Assembly: GCA_030018875.1 (NCBI GenBank)
Contig: JASEHK010000026.1
Coordinates: 1-7,690 of the forward strand
Direction: 5' to 3'
Length of the DNA: 7,690 nucleotides
Origin: Endomicrobiia bacterium
GTDB taxonomy: Bacteria > Elusimicrobiota > Endomicrobiia > PHAN01
The notes under the pieces were generated by a model. The model made no database searches. It was not told the origin of the DNA and was given only the letters and a program-made list of their open reading frames with translations. The translations under genes and the position numbers were made by a program. This document shows, piece by piece, positions 1 to 5,372 of the stretch. The number at the start of each line of letters is the position of its first letter. Position 1 is the first letter of the stretch.

Positions 1-26
1 ACTGCGTGTCAGTTCAGCATGACAAA

Positions 27-34
27 AAGGAGGT
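27..34 (+). promoter_or_regulatory. Shine-Dalgarno-like AAGGAGGT, unusually far from start
   Basis: AAGGAGGT is a perfect anti-16S match, but it ends 19 nt before the best start codon of the next gene (ATG at 54). That is well beyond the usual 5-10 nt. No ATG, GTG or TTG lies at normal spacing in the ccdA frame (the codons there read TTT CAA CGG TCT CAA AAT). It may still act as a distant ribosome-recruitment site, or be chance. Confidence 0.4.
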
Positions 35-53
35 TTTTCAACGGTCTCAAAAT

Positions 54-728
54 ATGAATATTATTCCGGCTTTAAGCGCTTTCTTCGGTGGGTTCGCTAT
101 GTTTTTCACCCCCTGTGTGTTGCCTCTGATACCCGTCTATCTCGTTTATATATCCGGCCTTACCCTCTCGGAACTTTCCGTCGGAGAGCGCGCCGGGCGG
201 CTTGCCGCGTTCAGGCATTCCGTATTTTTTGCCGCGGGTTTTACGACCGTTTTTTTTGTGCTGGGTTTGAGCGCCACCGCGGCAAGCGCGTTTTTATTCG
301 ACAACAAGGACACCGTAAGAACCATCGGCGGCGCGCTTCTGGTGGGCCTGGGTTTTTTTGCGGCGGGATTCTGGCGGCCCCGCTTTCTTATGAATGACAA
401 AAGATTTATGGGTTCGGTAAAGCCCGCCGGTTACGCGGGTTCATTTCTCGTCGGCGCGGCCTTCGCCGGCGGATGGAGTCCGTGCGTCGGACCGGCGCTC
501 GTTATGATACTCTCTCTTGCCGCTTCGCGCGACACCCTCGGACAGGGCGCCGCGCTGCTGGCTTTTTTTTCGGCCGGACTTGCCATACCTTTTATCGCCG
601 CCGGTTTTTTCGCCTCTTCGCTCGTCGGGTTTATCACAAAAATAAAGAGCCGCCTGAAATACGTCGAGGTCGCTCTGGGTATTTTGATAATGCTCACGGG
701 TCTCGCGCTGATTTTTAATCTGATATGA
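54..728 (+). CDS. ccdA: CcdA/DsbD-family transmembrane thiol-disulfide transporter
   Basis: Inner-membrane protein of 224 aa that by family passes electrons from cytoplasmic thioredoxin across the membrane to extracytoplasmic thiol proteins, such as those for cytochrome c maturation or reduction of secreted disulfides. Seen directly: about six hydrophobic segments and the two family cysteines, C21 in TPCVLP (first helix) and C144 in GWSPCVGPAL (fourth helix), both in the typical Pro-Cys context. Length fits the short CcdA form without the periplasmic DsbD domains. I chose ATG 54 because the protein then begins directly with the first helix, as in the family. The frame stays open upstream to a GTG at 6, which would add 16 hydrophilic residues. 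A hairpin terminator follows (747-782), so it is probably not co-transcribed with the ATPase genes. The thioredoxin-like partner it serves is not in the window. Confidence 0.9.
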   Translation: MNIIPALSAFFGGFAMFFTPCVLPLIPVYLVYISGLTLSELSVGERAGRLAAFRHSVFFAAGFTTVFFVLGLSATAASAFLFDNKDTVRTIGGALLVGLGFFAAGFWRPRFLMNDKRFMGSVKPAGYAGSFLVGAAFAGGWSPCVGPALVMILSLAASRDTLGQGAALLAFFSAGLAIPFIAAGFFASSLVGFITKIKSRLKYVEVALGILIMLTGLALIFNLI

Positions 729-746
729 CACGCGAACTCTCCGCAG

Positions 747-782
747 CCGGATTTTCCGTCGGAAAGTTTGGTTTGTTTTTTT
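747..782 (+). terminator. Rho-independent terminator after ccdA
   Basis: An 11-bp stem with a 3-nt GTC loop pairs 747-757 with 761-771. It has eight Watson-Crick and three G-U pairs, with the upper part TTTCC/GGAAA perfect. A T-rich tail with an unbroken run of T follows up to about 782. It starts 19 nt after the ccdA stop and fits intrinsic termination of ccdA. The G-U pairs near the base make it moderate in strength. Confidence 0.6.
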
Positions 783-796
783 CGATTTGATATAAG
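768..796 (+). promoter_or_regulatory. Candidate sigma70-type promoter for the V-ATPase operon
   Basis: The -10 candidate TATAAG (791-796) is preceded by TG at 788-789, giving an extended -10 (TGATATAAG). A weak -35, TTGGTT (768-773), lies 17 nt upstream. Transcription would start near 803 and give a leader of roughly 68 nt before the atpK start at 871. The -35 overlaps the ccdA terminator. This is a sequence-match inference; no other promoter-like site stands out in the 729-870 gap. Confidence 0.45.
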
Positions 797-817
797 TTAC
801 AACTAAGCAAAAACGGA

Positions 818-873
818 CGGTAAATTTACCTCGGTAGATTTGCCTCCGTAAGTTTATGGAGGTAAATTCGATG
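818..873 (+). repeat. Four degenerate 14-nt tandem repeats ending at atpK start
   Basis: The leader reads as four consecutive 14-nt units starting at 818, 832, 846 and 860. Unit 1 is CGGTAAATTTACCT. Unit 2 (CGGTAGATTTGCCT) matches it at 12 of 14 positions. Unit 3 (CCGTAAGTTTATGG) matches at 9, and unit 4 at 8. The core is itself palindromic: GGTAAATTTACC at 819-830 is a perfect 12-nt inverted repeat. The last unit holds part of the atpK Shine-Dalgarno and the ATG. It could be an operator array, an RNA structural element, or a decayed microsatellite. Confidence 0.65.
838..867 (+). promoter_or_regulatory. Hairpin burying the atpK ribosome binding site
   Basis: Bases 838-850 pair with 855-867 to give a 13-bp stem (11 Watson-Crick, 2 G-U) closed by the 4-nt loop AGTT. 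The 3' arm contains the whole Shine-Dalgarno GGAGGT (858-863), and the stem ends 3 nt before ATG 871. A second, mutually exclusive pairing exists: 823-832 (AATTTACCTC) with 859-868 (GAGGTAAATT), a perfect 10 bp that also covers the Shine-Dalgarno. A third segment, 819-826, repeats part of the Shine-Dalgarno region and could compete for 823-830. This resembles a translational switch or RNA thermometer. Function is inferred; the complementarity is directly visible. Confidence 0.55.
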
Positions 874-1341
874 GAAGGCATAGTAATTGCTCTTTTCGGC
901 GCCGGCATCGCCGTGTTTATGGCAGGCGCGGGCTCCGCGATAGGAATCGGCTCGGTGGGCGCCGCGGCCAACGGTCTCTTGAGCGAAGAACCCGAAAAAT
1001 TCGGCTCGATGTTCCTGCTGGTGGCCCTCCCGGGCACTCAGGGAATTTACGGCTTCGTCGTAGGATTTCTGGTCCTGATAAAAGTCGGATTGATAGCCGG
1101 CAATCTCGCCTCGCTAACTATTTCGCAGGGGGCTCAGATATTTGCGGCTTGCCTTCCGATAGCTTTCGCAGGACTCATATCCGCGATTCATCAGGGCAAG
1201 GTCTGCGCGGCCGGCGTGGCTGTGGCCGCCAAGCAGCCGTCATCCATAATGAAGGCTCTTGTCTACGGAGTTCTCGTGGAGACCTACGCGCTTATAGGTT
1301 TCGTGGCTTCCTTTTTCATACTCAACGGAATCAAAATCTGA
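871..1341 (+). CDS. atpK: V-type ATPase subunit K (membrane rotor ring, probable Na+ type)
   Basis: Proteolipid subunit of the membrane rotor ring (ntpK in Enterococcus nomenclature), 156 aa. It has two fused helical hairpins, four membrane helices at about 3-30, 46-73, 86-106 and 128-152. The glycine-rich first helix and the LPGTQGIYGF and VETYAL motifs are diagnostic. The ion-carrying carboxylate is E137. The first hairpin has Q57 in place of a carboxylate, as in the duplicated V-type form. L53, T56, Q57, Q108 and E137 correspond to the Na+ ligands known in E. hirae NtpK (L61, T64, Q65, Q110, E139), which suggests Na+ transport. Start ATG 871 is chosen because GGAGGT at 858-863 sits 7 nt before it; the in-frame ATG at 856 overlaps that site and would add five residues. 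It is the first gene of the operon and follows a structured leader. Confidence 0.95.
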   Translation: MEGIVIALFGAGIAVFMAGAGSAIGIGSVGAAANGLLSEEPEKFGSMFLLVALPGTQGIYGFVVGFLVLIKVGLIAGNLASLTISQGAQIFAACLPIAFAGLISAIHQGKVCAAGVAVAAKQPSSIMKALVYGVLVETYALIGFVASFFILNGIKI

Positions 1342-1362
1342 CTGCTCGATAAATCTTGATGC

Positions 1363-1386
1363 TCCCCATCGGGGACGTTCTTGTTT
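1363..1386 (+). terminator. Weak hairpin plus T-rich stretch between atpK and atpE
   Basis: TCCCC (1363-1367) pairs with GGGGA (1371-1375) across the 3-nt loop ATC, followed by a T-rich stretch ending in TTTT. With only 5 bp it is weak as a full terminator. It could act as a partial attenuator, or as a 3' barrier that stabilises atpK message so that the ring subunit is made in excess over later subunits. Rest of the 1342-1422 gap: no Shine-Dalgarno is visible before atpE. Confidence 0.3.
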
Positions 1387-1422
1387 TAAGGCAATGCGTC
1401 TTTCCGACGAGCCGACAAAATC

Positions 1423-2019
1423 ATGGCCATCGAAGACATACTTAAATATATTGACGCAGAGACCGCCGCTAAGCGCGAGCGCCTCATAGCCGAAGCGCGC
1501 GCTAAGGCCGACGCGATAGAATCCGACGCCGCCAAGGAAAAAGAGCGTATTGAGAAAGACCGCAGACGCCGCTTAGACATAGCGCGCAGGACTTCCGAAG
1601 AGCGTCATTTGCGTCGCGCGCGAATGGCGGCCAGAAGGGCGGCGCTTGCCGCCCGCCGCGAAATTCTCGACGGATTATACGCGAATCTCTTCAAAAAAAT
1701 AGCGTCTTTGGAAGGCGCGAAAATACCTCTTTACGAAAAACTCCTCGAATCCATACCGCAGTCTCCAACCGCTGAAATCATCACCTCCGCCTCCGAGTCG
1801 GCGATCTGGTCCAAACTCAAAAAACACGTTAAACATTCCAATTCTCTCGAAGGAAACTTCGCCGGAGGATTTATCTACAAGACCGCCGGCGCTTCGTGGG
1901 ATTTTACGCTTGAAAACATATTTGCCGATTTCAGGACCAAGACCCAAAGCGCGGTCGCCGCGATTATATTCACAGAAGCGCTTGACCTTCTTGCGGCGCC
2001 CGCCGTCAAAGATAAATGA
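1423..2019 (+). CDS. atpE: V-type ATPase subunit E (peripheral stalk)
   Basis: Peripheral stalk (stator) subunit, 198 aa, which in this family ties the top of the A3B3 head to the membrane stator. The first ~90 residues form a long, highly charged Ala/Glu/Arg/Lys-rich helix (MAIEDILKYIDAETAAKRER and onward), the classical E-subunit coiled-coil segment. The C-terminal part (about 95-198) is a mixed globular domain with the family-like GGFIYKT segment before a final helix. Length is normal for bacterial E subunits. No Shine-Dalgarno is visible before ATG 1423, so translation may depend on upstream ribosomes or on leader-independent initiation. The stop overlaps the start of atpC (ATGA at 2016-2019). 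Stalk sequences diverge quickly, so the call leans partly on position between K and C. The usual short partner G/H is not found here. Confidence 0.85.
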   Translation: MAIEDILKYIDAETAAKRERLIAEARAKADAIESDAAKEKERIEKDRRRRLDIARRTSEERHLRRARMAARRAALAARREILDGLYANLFKKIASLEGAKIPLYEKLLESIPQSPTAEIITSASESAIWSKLKKHVKHSNSLEGNFAGGFIYKTAGASWDFTLENIFADFRTKTQSAVAAIIFTEALDLLAAPAVKDK

Positions 2020-3059
2020 ATCCATCGGATTACGCATCTTCAATAGGAGTCGTCAAATCTCTTGAGACGAGGCTCCTTACCGCCCACAAACTGCGCCGCA
2101 TCGCCGAGTCCGCGAACGATGACGATTTCGCCCGCGCGCTCGCCGACACGCCCTACGCCTCGCGGAAGTTTCCCGACGACGCCCTCGACGCGGCCCAATA
2201 CGAAGAGTTGGCTTTGTTGCTGGAAAAATATCTTGTTGACGCGTCCTTGCGCGAAGTATTTCTTGCCGAGCACGGTTTCGCGTCTTCGCTGGCCGCGATA
2301 AAAGTTTTTTCCGAAGGCGACGACCATTATCCGGATTCGCCCTCGACGGCCGCGCGCCGACGGGCTCTGATTGTCTCGCCCGGGCAGTTGGACAGGACGA
2401 CGCCCCGCGGCGGCGTCTCGGGCGTTTCCGCTCTCATCGCGGCTGTGGAGCGCCAGAGGTTCTTCGGGCTCAGACCTCCGCTGGGCGAGATCTGCCGCCT
2501 GTTGACGGCCGCCCATGCCGCGCCGACGGCGGTCGAGGCGGATTTCGAGGCATACTCGGCTTTTTTTTCGTGGGCCATCGCTAAAGTCGCGGCTTTCCCC
2601 GCGGCCGGGCGATACTTCAGGATTCGCGTGGATGCGGCCAACGCCGCCAATTTCGTCGGATATTCTGCGCTCGGCGCCGCGCGCGGCGCGAGGTCCCCGT
2701 CCAAAACGGATTTTTTCGACGGTGGATTCATCGCCCGCTCGGTCTTTGAGGAAGCCGCATCGGCGGGCACGGAACCGTCCGAGCTTTTTCAGGCGGCGCG
2801 TTTTCACGATTATAAAAAATCTTTCGCTCCTGGAATGAGCGGAGTTTATACAGCGGCTTCGGCTTCCAAGTTTTCCGACGACGCGGCCTCGGACTACTGG
2901 ATAAAAATGAGACTTGAGCCGTTCGGTTTTCATCACTTGTGCGGGTATGCCCACGCAAAGAAGACGGAAATAAAGAACCTCAGGATAATCGCCGCCGGCA
3001 TTCGCTCGCGCGTGAAGCCGGATGAAATAAAAAACCGTCTCCGCCGCGCGTATTTTTAG
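2016..3059 (+). CDS. atpC: V-type ATPase subunit C (rotor-to-ring adaptor)
   Basis: Subunit C (AC39/d-type, 347 aa), the funnel-shaped socket that joins the central D-F shaft to the K ring. It is mostly helical with little obvious similarity over the first 250 residues, as expected in this fast-evolving family. The C-terminal signature is clear: a GYAHAKKTEIKNLRIIAAG segment followed by a helix ending in ..EIKNRLRRAYF (about residues 308-347), matching the conserved 'AKExEIKNLRII' end of the family. Length is typical (330-350). It starts inside the atpE stop (ATGA overlap) without a Shine-Dalgarno of its own, so it is probably translated by coupling to atpE. Codons are strongly GC-rich here, which produces long meaningless open frames on the opposite strand. 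Confidence 0.88.
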   Translation: MNPSDYASSIGVVKSLETRLLTAHKLRRIAESANDDDFARALADTPYASRKFPDDALDAAQYEELALLLEKYLVDASLREVFLAEHGFASSLAAIKVFSEGDDHYPDSPSTAARRRALIVSPGQLDRTTPRGGVSGVSALIAAVERQRFFGLRPPLGEICRLLTAAHAAPTAVEADFEAYSAFFSWAIAKVAAFPAAGRYFRIRVDAANAANFVGYSALGAARGARSPSKTDFFDGGFIARSVFEEAASAGTEPSELFQAARFHDYKKSFAPGMSGVYTAASASKFSDDAASDYWIKMRLEPFGFHHLCGYAHAKKTEIKNLRIIAAGIRSRVKPDEIKNRLRRAYF

Positions 3060-3081
3060 AAATATAAGAGCTTTAGCAACG

Positions 3082-3157
3082 TTTCACTTTTTCACTTTAT
3101 CACCTTATCACTTTTTTACTTTTTTACTTTGTCACCTTTTCACCTTTTCACTTTACT
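3082..3157 (+). repeat. Nine-copy 8-nt tandem repeat (TTTCACTT) before atpF
   Basis: From 3082 to 3153 the sequence divides without gaps into nine octamers, followed by a 4-nt remnant TACT. In order they are TTTCACTT, TTTCACTT, TATCACCT, TATCACTT, TTTTACTT, TTTTACTT, TGTCACCT, TTTCACCT, TTTCACTT. No unit has an indel, and the central ACYT is fixed in all nine. The array fills the space right up to the atpF ATG (3158) and leaves no Shine-Dalgarno; this strand is almost purely pyrimidine plus A. The remaining 3060-3081 is unremarkable. Confidence 0.9.
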
Positions 3158-3475
3158 ATGACGGATATAATGTTCGTCGGAGATTCCGATTTCGCCGAAG
3201 CCTTTGAGGCCTTCGGTTTTGCGACCCGTATAGCCCGCACGGCGGACGAGTTTCGCGCGGTATTAGGCGAAGCGTCCAAATCCTCCTCCTTGAGGTTGGT
3301 GTGCGCATCGGCCTCGCTTGAAATACCCGCCGAAGATGCGAAGTCTTTGTCGCCGTCGGCGGATATCGTTTATCTTCCTGACTTGCCGGACAGCGCCCGC
3401 GCGATAGAGCATTATCGCGCGTTGTCCGAAAAGGCGTCGGGCGTTGACTTGACGGGGAAACTTATAGAGACGTGA
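3158..3475 (+). CDS. atpF: V-type ATPase subunit F (central shaft)
   Basis: Small central-rotor subunit, 105 aa, which binds subunit D and in related enzymes modulates ATPase activity. Supporting signs: the N-terminal beta strand and turn DIMFVGDSDF, equivalent to the family 'IAVIGDxD' start; alternating strand/helix pattern of a small Rossmann-like domain; and a C-terminal EKASGVDL segment like the 'EKAIGVDI' end of F subunits. Length matches the usual 98-110 aa. The position between C and A is the standard place. ATG 3158 abuts the octamer array with no Shine-Dalgarno. The stop codon falls within the first unit of a second repeat (7-nt period), so both ends of this gene touch repeats. Similarity is weak in the middle; the call rests on ends, size and order. 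Confidence 0.82.
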   Translation: MTDIMFVGDSDFAEAFEAFGFATRIARTADEFRAVLGEASKSSSLRLVCASASLEIPAEDAKSLSPSADIVYLPDLPDSARAIEHYRALSEKASGVDLTGKLIET

Positions 3476-3503
3476 AGCGTGAATCGTAACGAGTGAAGAG
3501 TAG
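3471..3503 (+). repeat. Degenerate 7-nt tandem repeat (CGTGAAG) at atpF stop
   Basis: Four consecutive heptamers, CGTGAAG, CGTGAAT, CGTAACG and AGTGAAG, run from 3471 to 3498, with a partial fifth (AGTAG) to 3503. The atpF stop TGA lies inside the first unit. The shared GTGAA core is the reverse complement of the TTCAC core of the octamer array before atpF. Confidence 0.55.
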
Positions 3504-3537
3504 TTTTCTTTTAACCCTTCATCCTTTCCCATTCACG
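3478..3537 (+). repeat. Inverted repeat CGTGAAT/ATTCACG in the F-A spacer
   Basis: CGTGAAT (3478-3484) is perfectly complementary to ATTCACG (3531-3537), a 7-bp pair with a 46-nt gap that occupies most of the 96-nt atpF-atpA spacer. It is not followed by a T-run, so it is not an intrinsic terminator. It could be a weak RNA stem, or an oppositely oriented copy of the heptamer unit. Confidence 0.4.
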
Positions 3538-3571
3538 ATTTCCGCGTATTTGCTAAAACAGGAGATTTTCT

Positions 3572-5326
3572 ATGGAAGGCGTTATAACAAAAGTCTCGGG
3601 CCCGCTGGTAATGGCGCGCGGCCTTGCCGGAATAAGAATGTTCGAAATGGTTCGCGTCGGCGAGGCCGGACTTATCGGCGAGGTCATCGAATTAAAAGGC
3701 GATATTGTCTCCATACAGGTCTACGAAGAAACCACGGGCGTCGGCCCTGGCGAGAAGGTAGTGTCCGTCGGCAATCCGCTTTCCGTCGAGCTCGGACCGG
3801 GGCTCATCGGAACTATTTACGACGGCATCCAGCGGCCTCTTGAAATAATTTACGCTAAGCGAGGGCCGTGGATAGCCAAGGGCGTTGACGTTCCGGGATT
3901 AGACCACAAGAAAAAATGGCATTTTGTCCCGACGAAAAAACATGGCGCCGCCGTCGAGGCCGGCGATGTTATCGGCGAGGTTAAAGAGACCGAGACCGTC
4001 GTTCAGAGAATAATGATTCCCGCCGGAGTTGAAGGCGTCATCGAAGAAATCAAGGAAGGCGAATACAGTATAGAAGATGCCGTTTGCGTCATAAAAACCT
4101 CGTCGGGCGCGTCACAAAAAATAAAGATGCTTCAGAAATGGCCGGTCCGTCTCGGACGGGCGTACAAAGAAAAACTCTCTCCGTCCGAACCTCTTATAAC
4201 GGGACAAAGAGTCATAGACACGTTCTTCCCCGTCGCCAAAGGCGGCACCGCCTGCATACCCGGACCTTTCGGCAGCGGCAAGACCGTTGTGCAGCACCAG
4301 TTGGCCAAATGGTCGGACGCCGATATTATAGTTTACGTCGGGTGCGGCGAGAGGGGAAACGAAATGGCCGACGTTCTTTTAGAGTTTCCTCATCTAAAAG
4401 ATCCTCGCTCGGGCGAGTCTCTCATAAAAAGAACCGTCCTCATAGCCAACACTTCCAATATGCCCGTCGCCGCGCGGGAAGCATCCGTTTACACCGGCAT
4501 AACCATAGCCGAGTATTTCCGTGATATGGGATATAACGTCGCGCTGATGGCCGACTCGACCAGCCGATGGGCGGAGGCTATGAGAGAGATGTCCGGCCGT
4601 CTCGAAGAGATGCCTGGCGAAGAGGGCTATCCCGCATATCTCTCGAGCCGCATAGCCGAGTTTTACGAGCGCGCCGGCAAGGTCGTATGCGCCGGCTCCG
4701 AAGGCCGCACGGGCTCGCTTTCCGTCGTGGGAGCCGTGTCTCCTCCGGGCGGCGACCTTTCCGATCCCGTCGTTCAGTCCACGCTTCGCATAGTCAAAGT
4801 ATTCTGGTCTCTCGAAGATAAACTCGCCTACCAGCGGCATTTTCCGGCGATATCGTGGCTAAGGTCGTATTCGCTTTATGTGGATAACATCGCCGGATAT
4901 ATGAAGTCAAACGTCGCCGCGGATTTTATAGCGCACCGCTCCGCCGCGATGAAGATTCTGCAGGAGGAGGCCGCGCTCGAGGAGATAGTGCGGCTCGTCG
5001 GCATCGAGGCGCTCTCGAACACTGACCGGCTGGTTCTTGAAACGGCCAAGATATTGAGAGAAGATTTTCTGCATCAGCACGCTTTCGACTCGCAGGACAC
5101 TTACTGCTCGCTTGAAAAACAGCATTTGTTGATGAGTTTGATACTTTATTTCTACAAGGCGCGTCTCGACGCGGTAAAATCCGGCGCTCCCGTCGGCGAG
5201 CATAAAGAGATAAAGGAAAGCCTGGCCCGCGTGAAATACGTCAAGGCCGACGAGGTCAATGCTAAAATCGCCCAGATTGAAAAAAGAATAGATGCGGAAA
5301 TAGCAATGCTCAAAGGTTCGGCTTGA
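3572..5326 (+). CDS. atpA: V-type ATPase catalytic subunit A
   Basis: Catalytic nucleotide-binding subunit of the A3B3 head, 584 aa, which hydrolyses (or, in reverse, makes) ATP. In order: N-terminal beta-barrel (about 1-75, GVITKVSGPLV); the A-specific insertion ('non-homologous region', about 110-185); Walker A GPFGSGKT at 231-238 with K237; GCGERGNE with catalytic E260 and R261; Walker B region NVALMADSTSRWAEA with D328; a GSVSPPGGD-like segment (GAVSPPGGD, 387-395); and a helical C-terminal domain from about 440. All key residues are intact and length is normal (E. hirae NtpA is near 590). The start is fixed by AGGAGA (3560-3565), 6 nt before ATG 3572. Its message would begin after the F-A spacer repeats, and 46 nt separate it from atpB. 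No frameshift or truncation is visible. Confidence 0.98.
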   Translation: MEGVITKVSGPLVMARGLAGIRMFEMVRVGEAGLIGEVIELKGDIVSIQVYEETTGVGPGEKVVSVGNPLSVELGPGLIGTIYDGIQRPLEIIYAKRGPWIAKGVDVPGLDHKKKWHFVPTKKHGAAVEAGDVIGEVKETETVVQRIMIPAGVEGVIEEIKEGEYSIEDAVCVIKTSSGASQKIKMLQKWPVRLGRAYKEKLSPSEPLITGQRVIDTFFPVAKGGTACIPGPFGSGKTVVQHQLAKWSDADIIVYVGCGERGNEMADVLLEFPHLKDPRSGESLIKRTVLIANTSNMPVAAREASVYTGITIAEYFRDMGYNVALMADSTSRWAEAMREMSGRLEEMPGEEGYPAYLSSRIAEFYERAGKVVCAGSEGRTGSLSVVGAVSPPGGDLSDPVVQSTLRIVKVFWSLEDKLAYQRHFPAISWLRSYSLYVDNIAGYMKSNVAADFIAHRSAAMKILQEEAALEEIVRLVGIEALSNTDRLVLETAKILREDFLHQHAFDSQDTYCSLEKQHLLMSLILYFYKARLDAVKSGAPVGEHKEIKESLARVKYVKADEVNAKIAQIEKRIDAEIAMLKGSA

Positions 5327-5372
5327 GTGCCCAATAGCAAAAACTTTTTAATAATTTTCGGGAGAAACTTTT

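Noticed and set aside
6..53. Upstream GTG start for ccdA adding 16 residues
   Set aside because: The extension is hydrophilic and unlike CcdA N-termini, and nothing before position 6 can be judged. ATG 54 gives the standard start before the first helix.
856..870. ATG 856 as the atpK start
   Set aside because: It overlaps the Shine-Dalgarno itself and has none of its own. ATG 871 has GGAGGT at ideal spacing and gives a 156-aa protein like E. hirae NtpK.
441..1037. 198-codon minus-strand open frame spanning ccdA, the spacer and atpK
   Set aside because: It crosses the terminator and promoter region and is antisense to two solid membrane-protein genes. The translation is low-complexity and charged, with no family resemblance.
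2040..2954. 304-codon open frame on the minus strand opposite atpC
   Set aside because: Composition is Arg/Gly-rich with no recognisable motif, and it is antisense to a well-supported gene. Long antisense frames are expected where sense codons are strongly GC-biased.
3082..3157. Octamer array considered as a CRISPR
   Set aside because: Units are 8 nt and contiguous with no spacers, and no cas genes are present. It is a simple tandem repeat.
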